A stretch of 64,000 nucleotides of DNA from Macrothele yani (GCA_039090855.1 CM076990.1:203799232-203863231); one strand, 5' to 3'; counted from the stretch's first letter, positions 21,520 through 32,034 are shown. The notes: generated by a model not told the origin, from the sequence alone. Translations and numbers: made by a program.

Positions 21520-22690
21520 TACAATAAATTTGGCTTTTATTAGCACGTCTTTTGTAAAAAAAGATCTTGCTTATGTTATCGGTTTGTCCGTCTGTACCCA
21601 CGATATCTCTGGGACTATTTGTCCTATTTGAAAAATTCTTTTTGCGTTGGGTAGCATGAAATATAAGAATGATGATTCTTTATTTTGTTTTTTCTTTTAC
21701 GATGTACAATGTCGCCGCTAGAGGGCGTAAATGCACATGATTTCGAATTCAAAAATACGTTTTATTCCACATGTTAGCTTCTATACATCCCATTGAAAAA
21801 TTTCTTTTATCTTTGGATTCCATGTATGTCGAAAAGTATTTTAGATATAGTTACTTTTCCAAATTACAGATAGATTTTCCGCTAGGGGGTGTAAAAGTAA
21901 ATTACATTTTTCCCGATAACTTTTCTTCTAAAGCTCCGACTTGAAAACGTTTTTCCTCAGCGGATACACCGTCTGATAGAAAATCTTTTGCATATAATTT
22001 CTAATTTTTGGTAATAAATATTTTGGCCACCAGGGGGCGTAAGTGTTAATTTCTGCTTCTGATGTATTTGTAGCAAAATCTGGACTCCTGAAAACTCGAC
22101 AAATTTTTTTTTCTTGGACCGATACCGCTCATATGGATAAACCTTTTGAGAATACGTTCTTCCTAAAATAATGTATGGTTTTCCCACTAGGGGACGTAAA
22201 GTCACATCTTATTTTTAAAAATTCTCCAAATACGTGGCGTCAGTAAATAAATAAATACATCACTCATTTCACGTTACAGAAACACATAGCAACCGAAAAA
22301 TTGTTTTCAGCCGCCGCCGTGGAAATGAATAACGGAACTCACGATATCTAGCCGAGCGCGTTAACTTTACACTTTCTAAGAGTCCGATTTGAAAACTTAT
22401 TTCTGTGTTGGAGAGCGTTTCCGGTGCGAAATGTTTCTTATATAAATTCATGTTTTTCTGAACGCACAAGTCTGCAACCAGAAGGCGTAAGTTCACGATT
22501 CCATTTACAGCCATATCTGAGGGATTAGAAACCCGATTGAAAAACTTCTTTCTTCCGTCAGGTACTATTGTTTTCCATACCGGTTCCATTGACTTTGAAT
22601 AGCTTTGATAAATTTAATTTACGTCAGAACGGATTCAAAAGACGTGCTTATTACACCCGAAAATTCGGTTTCATCTTTCTTGTTAATTCT
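21520..22690 (+). mobile_element. Array-type repeat element, copy 1, with CTCF-like motifs
   Basis: The ends carry inverted TTAGCACGTCTTTTGTA / TCAAAAGACGTGCTTATTACACCCGA words. Inside are tandem ~150-165-bp units with a [TC]CGATTTGAAAA(A/C) block and a motif like CCGCTAGAGGGCGTAA. That motif occurs at 21714, 21878, 22026 (CCACCAGGGGGCG), 22183 and 22475. No protein is encoded. A longer inverted copy lies at 36125-38210. It interrupts LINE B. Confidence 0.7.
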
Positions 22691-23034
22691 GCTTTCGGTG
22701 ATTCCTATTTTACCTTATGCATTTTCTTGAGGCTAAACATACTGTCCTCGATCAGTAGACAGTTCAGCGAACAAAAGTTGGTGCAAAGTTCTCAATTCCA
22801 GTTCGTCATAACAAAACCATATATTCCAAGTATATTTTCTTTACGCCCGTTGTAAGAGCCAATCATCGAATTCATGTCTCCGATGACAATGAGCAGGTCC
22901 TTCGATGCGACTCCGGAAACTGTTGTCTATAGGCATTCGTAAAATTCTACTCCATTCTCCTCCTCTGCTTCTTTGGTTGGTGCATTAGCGCGGGTAACAG
23001 TTGTGTTGCAACGTATGCCTGCGAACTCTGTCTG

Positions 23035-23261
23035 GGCCGCCCCGGTGGCGCAGTGGTCTAAGGCGCTGGCCTCTGATCATTCGTCCGTAAGGGGTCCGGG
23101 TTCGAATCCCGGTCAGGCATGGATGTTGTGTTTGTCTTACGGCACTGGCTCTCTCTCTTCCCTGGAACCAGTGACCCTAAATTAGGGACGAGCGACTGCT
23201 TATAGCCCATTGAGTTGCTCACGGTGGTCGTTAAACCTCCAATCCAAAAAAAAAAAATCCA
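23035..23261 (+). repeat. tRNA-derived SINE (family A)
   Basis: One of the best preserved copies: GGCCGCCCCGGTGGCGCAG start, A-box TGGTCTAAGGCGCTGG, B-box GGGTTCGAATCCCGG, body through CTAAATTAGGGACGAGCGAC, tail CTCACGGTGGTCGTTAAACC and an A-run. The target duplication is AACTCTGTCTGG, before it (about 23023-23034) and after it. Confidence 0.92.
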
Positions 23262-23274
23262 AAACTCTGTCTGG

Positions 23275-23430
23275 CCTCCCCGATTGCGCAATTGTCTAAG
23301 CAGTGGCTTACGACCATTCGTTTGAGAACGGTCCGGGTTGGAACTAGTGGCTCTAAATTAGGGATGGACGACTGCCTATAGCCCATCGAGTTGCTGTCGG
23401 TGGTTGTTAAACCTCTAATGAAAAAACAAC
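23275..23430 (+). repeat. Second family A SINE in tandem at the same target
   Basis: It starts CCTCCCCGATTGCGCAATTG and has a degraded B-box (GTCCGGGTTGGAAC). It lacks the middle (CATGGATGTTGTG... part) but keeps CTCTAAATTAGGGATGGACGA and ends in an A-rich tail. The right duplication is AACTCTGCCTG, nearly the same word as for the neighbour. Confidence 0.88.
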
Positions 23431-23712
23431 AACTCTGCCTGAGTGTTCTGATATCTGATCCTATACAATGAACACTCTCTTCGTCCTACCAACAAGCATG
23501 AAGACCACTCTTCCTGTTTGTTGTGCATAGTATTCTAAGTTTCCTGAATAAAGTACGCTAGTTTTGATGCAAGTCTAATTTCTTCGTTTCCATTTCACCC
23601 AGTTTCCCTAATTCCCAGAATGTCTAGATTAGTTCTCCCATCTCATGAGCGATCTGAACTGCCCTAAAATAGTTCCCACATTCCAACATCAAATACTCAT
23701 TTTTCGGGTTAA

Positions 23713-23784
23713 ATGTAGCACTCCGTCGGACGCAGTCGTCGGACTTCTAGAAGTCTGACGACTGTGTCCGACGGAGTGCTACAT
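23713..23784. repeat. Near-perfect hairpin, 34-bp arms, 4-nt loop
   Basis: Left arm ATGTAGCACTCCGTCGGACG... (23713-23746) and right arm (23751-23784) pair at 32 of 34 positions around a CTAG centre. The two mismatches are C/T changes that would give G-U pairs in RNA. It is GC-richer than its surroundings. Confidence 0.9.
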
Positions 23785-23799
23785 CTGTGTTTGGCAGGA

Positions 23800-23845
23800 G
23801 AGTAGCTGCCCTGTGACACACGATGAGTAGCTGCCCTGTGACACA
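23800..23845 (+). repeat. 25-bp direct duplication
   Basis: GAGTAGCTGCCCTGTGACACA occurs at 23800-23820 and 23825-23845, directly right of the hairpin. Confidence 0.9.
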
Positions 23846-23901
23846 GATTGGTGATCAATAACCGAAAATGCCATGTAACATATATTTTCGACGTTTAAAA
23901 G

Positions 23902-24065
23902 AGTACAACTACACTAATGAACCTAATTTCTTGGCGTAGAATAGAAATCAAAGTTTCCAAGCTTTTGCACTATCCTTGAAAAAGACATCTGGTTGATGTG
24001 CGAAAACTTGGAAACTTTGATTTCTATTCTACGCCAAGAAATTCGGATTACTAGTGTAGTTGTAC
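23902..24065. mobile_element. Foldback/MITE-like inverted repeat, 70-bp arms
   Basis: The outer words GTACAACTACACTA and TAGTGTAGTTGTAC pair. So do CTTGGCGTAGAATAGAAATC and GATTTCTATTCTACGCCAAG. The ~24-bp loop holds CCTTGAAAAAGACATCTGG. A half copy at 42930-43017 shares the loop and one arm, which shows this is a dispersed family. Confidence 0.82.
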
Positions 24066-24490
24066 AGTGTTAAGTATAGTAAGTGTACAGCTCCTTGTTA
24101 TTAATTAGTTTCGATGTGTTTCTGGCACTTCTTGATTACTATGCATTGTTACCGCAGACATATTTTTCTCCATTTCTATATCGTTTTTGCTGTCTTTCCA
24201 TTTGTTGAAGATCTCTATGGTTGCATTTAAACGCCTTATCAAAAGTTTAGTTCTGCTCCTGTAGTTATCTGTTTTACTTTCACTTTTATTCTTTCCATGC
24301 TTAGTTAGCTAGATCTTAGCTGGCTTGTTTGCAGTGTGCGATTGCTGTAAGGTAACTCGAAATCAGGTGCGTTTACCGTGAGGAACTAACACTTTTCTTT
24401 GACCCTGCTTCATTCTAAAACTGGACACTCGAAGCTAACTAATTTTAGGCAGTGAAATGACCGAGTACAGCTTTTGTTCATGAGAGTTTG

Positions 24491-24569
24491 CTTGCCTAGG
24501 AGCCCATCTGTAATGGTTATACTGCATAAGGGCAGTGTAACTATTGCAGATGGGTGGCTCTTAGGCAAG
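24491..24569. repeat. Inverted repeat with 35-38-nt arms
   Basis: CTTGCCTAGGAGCCCATCTG (from 24491) pairs with CAGATGGGTGGCTCTTAGGC (to 24566) and TGGTTATACTGC with GCAGTGTAACTA, around ATAAGG. There are a few mismatches. Confidence 0.8.
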
Positions 24570-24599
24570 GCTTCGATGGTTAGGAAAAAAACTCATCAT

Positions 24600-27215
24600 T
24601 CTTTTTAAAATACAGTTGATTGAAAACACTGGAGCTGTTCCCTACTATCTTAGAATATTGCTGCACTCCAGTATAATTCCTTCGGATACGATAGGTCGGA
24701 GGAGGATGTCCACCTTATTTAGAAAAGTTTTCATAGGATTTCCTATAAGTCTACACACCAGCGCTGGGTGATAATAAGAATCCAGGTCTCTCATTTAGTC
24801 AACGGTTCACAGATGAAGATTAATATGCTGTGATTAACCTTTTATGACATCCATTTACTTTACGAAATTCGCAAGTTAAATTAATTTTCGCTTTTTTAAC
24901 ACAGTAGCTCTTCAGAGCGTCACACGTGCTACATAGAATGGTAAGAAGGCAAAACGGATAGTCTGGATCTCTGTTTGAAGCTTCATGTTCATGAAGCGAT
25001 GAATTACTGTTAAAGACTTCTTTAGGTGAAGCCACAGTTGAAGAAATTCCTCACTTGTATCTCAGCCATTTCTACTGCAAGAACAAGGCTGGAGGAGACT
25101 GCTAAATCTACTGGATGAAGAACTTCTAACAGAATTTCTAACGCTGGATAAAGGACTAAAAAACACTGAAAGTTGTTGAACAAATAGGAATTCAGTATTT
25201 CTACTCCAAGAACAAACTCTTAGAATGTCGGCAAAATATACAAAAAAAAAAAAAAAAAAAGATGAGAAAATAATAGAGTTGCCACTCAAATAAGAAGTTG
25301 CCAATGGGAACAAATCGAACATTCTGTTTTCTTAAATAATCCTACTACGGATTATAACTTTGATTTGACACTCAATTCTATCAGTGGATGAAATAAGTGC
25401 TCACTGTAACTCTTTGAAATAGAAAGACGAAAGGTCTAACATGGGAAAATATTGTTCGAAGGAAAAAATAAACCCTCAGAATCACGTTTTAGTTATCATC
25501 TGCAAGTAGCACATGCAGCTTCACTGCATTTTTAGAATAACATAGTTTAAGTGTAACAAATATTTCCAAATGACATCATTCGGCTTTGCTAAGGTAATAA
25601 GTGAACAAGGCTACAATCCGTCGTTCAAAATTCAAGTCCATGTTTGCCACCATTTTTGTAGCTTTTTGTTTATGTATATGAGGTCAACTGCTCAACATAT
25701 TACATTCCATTTCCGACCATCTGAAACAAGCGGAAGTATGATGCAGTTATATGGCCCAAACTAAACTGCCAATAATCTACTGACTGTAGATGCTTCAAAT
25801 ACGTGACTGCAACCAATGCTTCACCGGGAAAGGAAATTTACATACAATGGGAAATATGTCTGAAAATTAAGAAAAAAACTTTAAACCTAATTTAAACCTG
25901 AGTAATAATTCAGAGGAAAGATTAAACACTAAAATGTAAACCTACATTTAACCGAAATTACCATTCAGGAGAGATTAAACACGTAGGTTTTAGTAGGTAG
26001 TACCAACAACACAACTTTGTACTGAAGAAAACCTCAGGATATACAGATTGCGTCTTAAGAGTTATACCTCTGCAATACTGGGTACAATTCAGCTAGTAAG
26101 CAATAATCGAATGCAAATTTAATTTTAACTGTTACCCGAGACGTAGTTTAACCGAATCCTGGATATAATGAACTTTAGTTATGATTGTAGAACTCCCATG
26201 TATAATGGACTTCAGTTAATGCTGTCCAACGGTACTGAAGATCGAGGTTGATTATGATACTAATCTCCATTTATTTAAGAATTCCGTGGAAATTACCTGA
26301 GGGTGTTTCATTTGGAGTTCAAATAAATACCCAACCATTTTCTAACTGCAAACTTAGCTTCTCAGACAGTGGTTCTCGACAGATGGCGTAATAATTCTTC
26401 GCCATTTTTGGCGTTCAAACTGATTTATTTAGCTTGCAAGAAGTATGATGAACTTCTTCATGAAACTAGATAAACTGCGTCTCAAATACAAAATTCCAAG
26501 GCTGTCGCCGCCAAGGTAAAATCAACTTATACCGTAATTGAAATTAATTAGTGTCTGCAAGATAATGTAGCACTCTTTTGGGAACTCTGTAAATAAATCA
26601 TGACGGGTGATATGTATGTATCTTGGTTCCGAGACTGTAGCCCCCGCCCCCGTTGGGTGTAATAACAACCTTCTACGTGACTCTCCATTCATAAAAGGCG
26701 CAAGGCATTCAATTCCCTTTTTTTCCAAAGGCTTTTGGGCTCCGGTTCCCTGCACTGCTGCACTTCTTTGTTAGTGACGTGTACAGAATAATATTACACA
26801 TACACTCGGTGCAAGTACGCTTCAATATAAAGTAAAAACAAGCAGGATGACACCGAATTCTCTGGGGGTAATGAAAACCCTTTTTGACAGTCTCAAATAA
26901 ATTACATCAATATGGACATTTTTTCAGTCTTTGCAATCAAAAGAATTGGATTTTATTCTACGTAGAAGGAAACATTTTCGTTGGAAATTTTTATTATAAA
27001 AGTTCAATCCTGAGTCCGAAAGCATATCTAAAACAAGTTTTGAACTAAATTTCCTTATCTGAGTAAACAGCGATCGAAACTTAAACAGGTGAAACTCCCA
27101 GTTGTTGCACATGTTAACTCACATTTTGTCTCGCATTTTGAGTTCCTTGTAGAGGCAATTAGTCAGCCAGGGCATTTCGGAGGAATCCTGTTAACCTTCC
27201 CGGCTTTGAGAATGA
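24600..27215. other. Long AT-rich stretch without recognised gene
   Basis: I found no family match. An A-run of 19 lies near 25243. A pair of similar words (CATTTCTACTGCAAGAACAA at about 25070 and GTATTTCTACTCCAAGAACAA at about 25195) hints at an old ~126-bp duplication. A CAGTGGTTCTCGAC word near 26366 resembles a hAT terminus, but I could not find its partner. Confidence 0.4.
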
Positions 27216-27220
27216 ATGGC

Positions 27221-27247
27221 AAAGGCCATTATACCATAATGGCCTTT
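27221..27247. repeat. Small palindrome AAAGGCCATTAT-ACC-ATAATGGCCTTT
   Basis: A perfect 12-bp inverted repeat around ACC. The core CCATTATACCATAATGG reappears at 30867-30896, inserted in a mariner coding region. Confidence 0.9.
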
Positions 27248-27453
27248 CACATCTACAAAGGGAATAATTTTCCATAATTTGGGACATTATTCTGTCTTTA
27301 GATCCTGCTGAATTAAAGTATCTAATGCTTTAACAGAGCAGGTGTATTAATACAATCTAACCCAGTGCTTTCCAACTGGTGTCCCGCACAACGAAATTAT
27401 GGTTCCCACAAATATAATGAATAAACCAAATTTAATGTTTAACCGAAATTTTA

Positions 27454-27523
27454 TTAGGTGTACAAATAAGTTTTAAAACGTTTTAAGACAACGCAACATG
27501 TAATTTGAGAAAAAACAACAATA
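27454..27523 (-). mobile_element. Mariner 3, 3' terminal piece
   Basis: TTAGGTGTACAAATAAG preceded by TA is the 3' end of a mauritiana-like mariner in reverse. It matches the reverse complement of 13745-13814. The rest of this copy is at 30780-32001; the 3.25-kb element at 27526-30779 separates the two parts. Confidence 0.88.
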
Positions 27524-27665
27524 TAGTCTGGTGCCAGAATGCCATTTTTTGAAGTAACCTAAAATTTTGGTATATAGGACGATTTTTGAAGGTTTCTATA
27601 TGAACAATGGGTCCTGAATCCGAATTTGATGGGTTTCACACTGTATCTGTTGAGTGTTTTGAATT

Positions 27666-28290
27666 ATGACGCTATCGAAATGGCCGCCTTCTAAATTCAT
27701 CATTTTACTGTTATATTACACAAATTCGTGCTGTGCTATCGTATGTGGTATCAAATTAAAGCTATATTTATGCCGAAACTATATATGCATGTATTTTGAT
27801 AAAATTACTTTTATGACGTCATCAAAATGGCCGGTTTCTAAATTCGTCATTTTACTGTTATATTGCAATAATTCATGTAGTGTTGTCGTGTTTGGCATCA
27901 CACTAAAGCTCTATTTACGTAGAAACTATATATACGTGTATTTTGATAATACTTTTATGACGTCATCAAAATGGCCACTTTCTGAATTCATCATTTTACT
28001 GTTATATTAGAATAATTCATGTAGTGTTATCGTGTTTGGCATCACATTAAAGCTCTATTTACGTAGAAACTATATATACGTGTATTTTGATAATACTTTT
28101 ATGACGTCATCAAAATGGCCGCTTTCTAAATTAATCATTTTACTGTTATATTACAATAATTCATGTAGTGTTATCGTGTTTGGCATCACATTATTTTAAA
28201 GCTCTATTTACGTAGAAAGTATATATGCGTATATTTTGATAAAATTACTTTTATGACGTCATCAAAATGGCCGCCATGTAACAACAGTTT
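27666..28290 (+). repeat. Left subterminal array: ~145-bp units with TGACGTCA
   Basis: Units are marked by TGACG(C/T)xATCxAAATGGCC at about 27667, 27813, 27958, 28102 and 28254, a spacing of 144-152 bp. Each has TCATTTTACTGTTATATTA, a GTAGTGTTATCGTGTTTGGCATCA block and TATATACGTGTATTTTGATAA. Four units keep the full palindrome TGACGTCA. Confidence 0.88.
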
Positions 28291-28429
28291 AAGATATTCA
28301 CACCTACAGGTACCGCATTGATTATTATTTTTTCATCTATTTTCAGGAATCTCGGAGGTGTGCTTGAATTACACAAAATTGAAACAGTTGGTATTTAAGA
28401 CAATAAAATAAACATCAAGTGCTTCAATG

Positions 28430-30130
28430 AAAGTTTGGAATATTTTGGTTGTTCCGGTTTTGTTAATGATGGAAGAAGACAGAGAGTGTTTTTTAAATGT
28501 ACCATTACAGACGTCCGTCTTATTATGTCAGGTAAAGCTCGCATTCGTACTATTTTAGAATCGAGTAAAAACGTGGTGACAGTGTACATGTTGAACTTCA
28601 AAATAAATTCGAAAATAATAAGCTAAAATGTCACAAGAATTGCGTGTCCTCGTATAAAATAAAGTTCTCACTGACAGGGAGGTAAAGAAACGTTCGAATT
28701 GTAGTGTCACGAGTACAGTGCTAGCTGCTAAACGAATATGGAGAAGTCAACTGTCAGCTTTTTGTTCCGAAATCCCTGTATATTTTGTGCAAAGGATTAC
28801 ATTATCGAGAAGGACAGCAAGAATCCTAGAAGATGGCGTGCAGCTAGTGAGTGTCGTACGAAGGACTGTACAGATGCTGCAGGTACTAAAACCTTTAAAG
28901 ATGCTATCAACGAAAAGTGCGCCGAGCGGAGTGATGGATTGTCAAATGAAGTAAGTCTTCGCCTACAAGGAGCATTGTCAGATTTACATGCAGCAGACGG
29001 AAGATACCACAGGGACTGTATGTATAAATTCACGGGTCCCAGGAATGTACTATTTGTCCAGCGAGAAACGTCTGAAGTAAAAGAAGATGTGGCTTATGAT
29101 CAAGTTGTTAACATGGTGTTCCAAGATAAAGAAAAGATCTGGTCATCTGTGGAACTTGAAAAGTCATAAAACAGTGCGGACGGCACAATACTAAATCGTA
29201 ACTCATTAATATCTAAGCTAAGTATGGAATTTAGTGCTGAACTGTTGTTAATATCCTGTTAGGGATATGCAAACTTGATTACGATTTGAAAGACGGCCAT
29301 AGAGTTACTGCACCTTCAAGAAAGCGATGATGGCCAATATTCCATTCAAGTAGAAGCGAACATGATCAAGACGGAAACAAAAGGACTTACAGTGAATAAA
29401 AAATAATGCCAAATTAGAATTGACCACTGTGCAGATACTAGGAAGGTTAGTCCAACAATTTTGAAGCTTGTTAACCAAGTTACTAGCGGAAAACCTTCGC
29501 AGACACCGTCGTTACCATGTATTAAGATAAGACATATTTTACAGAACAGATACTTTGAGTTACAAGTGATCATCGGCAATGTATTGAGAGACAAAAAATG
29601 ATTAAACGACTCTATGATTTTGGAGTCAGTTGGTCGTATAAAGAGTATCTTCGTTTCAAAGGATCTGCAGCATCACATACTGTCATGAAAAGGTCTGTGG
29701 CTCCAATCGTCGATTCATCTTTAGGTCTCGTTCAAATTGCAGCTGACAATTTTGACGCCAATATATCTTCCCCAAACGAACTAGTTTCGACACATTCTCT
29801 TGCCATGATACTTGTCTGGAAACAAGCAACAACCAAAAATTGTCCTCCTGATGTCAACTGAAGTGATTATGGTTGGATGAAGAATGACGAATCAAAATCT
29901 CTTTCACCAATTGCTATACCAACAGGAACTGACGTAGCACCAAATTAACTTTTAAAGGTAATAAATTGCAAGTGTGACAGTGAAAGAAATTGTAATAGAC
30001 GTTGAAAATGCAAAATGAGTAATCTCTCATGTACACCATTTTGCAATTGCACAGGAAGTGAAGAATGTGAAAATTCATATACTAAAACAATTATGGAGAC
30101 TGAAGATGATAGTGATGATTCGACAACCTA
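28430..30130 (+). pseudogene. Transposon protein with N-terminal Cys/His motifs and C-terminal TSO1-like CXC motif
   Basis: Pieces lie in order in shifting frames: ESLEYFGCSGF...MSGKARIRTIL (28430-28600), CHKNCVSSY (about 28630), CIFCAKDY...CRTKDC (28770-28870), LSDLHAADGRYHRDCMYKF (28970-29030), EKIWSSVELEK (29130-29160), YDFGVSWSYKEYLRFKGSAA (29610-29670), and QIAADNFDANISSPN..VSTHSLAM (29740-29810). At 29965-30080 comes a cysteine-rich INCKCDSERNCN...CTPFCNCTGSEEC stretch like a tesmin/TSO1 CXC domain. I recall this block order from repeated, uncharacterised proteins in arthropods and cnidarians. Its biochemical role is unknown to me; location suggests it is the element's transposase or partner. 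Longest intact frame: 143 codons from 28738. Confidence 0.72.
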
Positions 30131-30289
30131 ATTGACTATAACCCATCAAGGTAGAGTGGGTCTCTCTGCAGCCACCTGTGGAGAGACATGGTTGCTGATT
30201 GTCAAATAAGACTACAATTAGCTGAGAGCTGCACATAAGGATATACATTTCTTTATGTTTATTTCAAATTATCGCTCAAGGTTAATGGT

Positions 30290-30660
30290 AACACTGCTAA
30301 GTACTGCTAATTCTGCCACTGCTACAACACGACCATTTTGATGACTTCATAAAAGTAATTTTATAAAAATACATGCATATATAATTTCCACAAAAATAGC
30401 GCTTTTAGTTGATACCAAACACGATAGCACTACATAAATTGTTGTAATAAAACAGTAAAATGATGAATTTAAAAGGCGGCCATTTTCATGACGCCATAAA
30501 AATAATTTTATCAAAATATACGCATATAGAATATAAAGTTTTAATGTGATATCAAACGCGATAGCACTACATGAATTATTGTAATATAACAGTAAAATGA
30601 TGATTTAGAAAGCGGTAATTTTGATGACGTCATAATTTAAAACGCTCAACAGATACAGAG
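30290..30660 (-). repeat. Right subterminal array, inverted ~145-bp units
   Basis: Reverse-oriented units match the left array: CATTTTGATGACTTCATAAAAGTAATTTTAT near 30333, CCATTTTCATGACGCCAT near 30480 and TTTTGATGACGTCATAAT near 30615. The last holds an intact TGACGTCA. There are fewer units than on the left. Confidence 0.85.
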
Positions 30661-30829
30661 TGAAACCCATCAAATTCGGATTCAAACCACATTGTTCGCA
30701 TAGAAACCGTCGAAAAACATTTGGTATACCGAAATTTTAGGTATTCACACCTAAAATTGCGAAATTTTAGGCACCAGACCAATACCTTTACGAATTAAAA
30801 TATGCGCCGTATTTAACCACCACTTTCTG

Positions 30830-31830
30830 CCATCGGTTGGGCAGCTGACGGATTCCAGCCATGAAGGCAAATGCCATTATACCATAATGGTCTTTTCTAC
30901 GTCGTGTGACGCGATGAAGTCCTCAACCCATTTTTGCACTTCGTCACATGTCCAGAACCGTACAGCAGACAAACAATATTGCATCGATCGGAACAAATGA
31001 TAGTCTGAAGGGGCTATGTCAAGAATATACACCGGGTGCTCCAAAACTTCCCAGACAAGCGTTAATAACGTTTCTTTGACCGATTTCGAGACATGCGGCC
31101 TAGCGTTGTCATGCAGTATTTTCATGGGACACAATCCTCTGCCTGTGAATGGGCGTTTCCGACAGATTGCCTGATTCAATCGCAGCAATTGTTGCTTGTA
31201 GAGATCAGTAGTAACAGTTTGACCCTGTTCCAATAGTTTATAATAGAGCACACCCTCCATATCCCACCAGATGCACAGAAGAACTTTCTTGGAGTGAATA
31301 TTGCGTTTCAGTGTCGTAGTCGTTGCTTCAACCTAATGTTTTTTGCGTTTGGGATTGTCGCACTATATCCACTTTTAATCACCCGTAATGATTTTCCACA
31401 GAAAAGACTTTCGGTGTTATTTATTTAACAGATTGCACTTCATGACACCCTCATCCTTGTTCCTCTGGCTCAGGTCATGTGGTACCCATTTTCCTTCTTT
31501 CTGAAACCCATTGCGCGCTAACGTTTAGAAATGGTTCATTGAGTTACCCCCCCCAGTTGTTCAGCTAGTTCTTTTTGCGTTTGAGACGAATCTTCATTCA
31601 GCGATGCTTGCGGTTTCTCATGTGCAACCTTCTGCAAAGCTCCACAACGTTCTCGATCGCTAACATCAAATTCACGTGTTTCAAATCGTCTAAACCAAAA
31701 CTCACACGTTCTTTTCGATGCAATTTTTCCCCCAGAATAGAACAGATCGATGCACATGCTTTTGCATCACTTTTTCTTTGATGAAATTCGTGACGAATGC
31801 AGTGTCAAATAAAAGCTGTATCGCTTGCCA
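30830..31830 (-). pseudogene. Mariner transposase, broken
   Basis: Minus-strand blocks are FWFRRFETREFDVSDRER (31660-31700), KELAEQLGGVTQ (31550), ITGD.KWI with a stop at the catalytic Glu-Lys region (31380), GVLYYKLLEQGQ (31240), MKILHDNARPHVSKSVKE (31110-31160, second Asp), HPVYILDIAPSDYHLFRS (31000-31050, third Asp) and VRFWTCDEVQKWVEDF. The 127-codon C-terminal piece (30877-31260) is clean. The final codons are disturbed by a small palindromic insertion at 30867-30896. Confidence 0.85.
30867..30896. repeat. Palindromic insertion in mariner 3 C-terminus
   Basis: Where the mariner at 13655 reads through GTATTCTTCATGCC, this copy has about 28 extra bases containing CCATTATACCATAATGG, identical to the core of the palindrome at 27221-27247. 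Confidence 0.75.
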
Positions 31831-32034
31831 TCTTTAACTTACCGATGTGCAAGTGCGTTTGACTGTTGGGCAAACTTCTGTGTCACATTTTATACTGTGG
31901 ACCAGTAACGTCACATGACAAAAACGTGGGGAATGTCGGATATGTAATTTAGCGGTATACGTCACACAAAAAAACATTTTAAAATTTATTTGTATACCTA
32001 ATAACAAGGGGGCGGAAACCATGCTCTTACACAT

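Larger units (their letters stand above)
22691..23700 (-). pseudogene. LINE B: APE endonuclease domain
   Basis: The minus strand contains WEMETKKLDLHQ near 23590, TTVTRANAPT (YAPT box) near 22990, EEENGVEFYECL near 22950, KDLLIVIGDMNSMIGSYNGR near 22860 (catalytic GDMN motif) and IHKV..ESPKAELT near 22710. These are the ordered boxes of an RTE-like apurinic endonuclease that nicks target DNA. Frames shift repeatedly. Two SINEs sit within it at one site. Confidence 0.75.
27526..30779 (+). mobile_element. 3.25-kb TIR transposon encoding a CXC-type protein, nested in mariner 3
   Basis: The ends GTCTGGTGCC and GGCACCAGAC are inverted repeats. Behind them are long inverted regions (about 27526-28290 and 30290-30779) made of ~145-bp tandem units. 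The mariner is restored when it is removed; CAATA flanks both sides (27519-27523 and 30780-30784), so a 4-5-bp target duplication is likely, with two extra bases on the left. The centre carries a decayed gene. I cannot assign it to a named superfamily with confidence. Confidence 0.82.
30780..32001 (-). mobile_element. Mariner 3, main body
   Basis: It ends TATTTGTATACCTAA followed by TA, the 5' terminus in reverse. The 5' untranslated part (GACATTCCCCACG, TATAAAATGTGACACAG) matches the copy at 12550-13814. The 3' portion is at 27454-27523. Confidence 0.88.

Noticed and set aside
27360..27395. hAT-like terminus CAGTGCTTTCCAACTGG
   Set aside because: A single end with no partner or 8-bp duplication found; the word could be chance.
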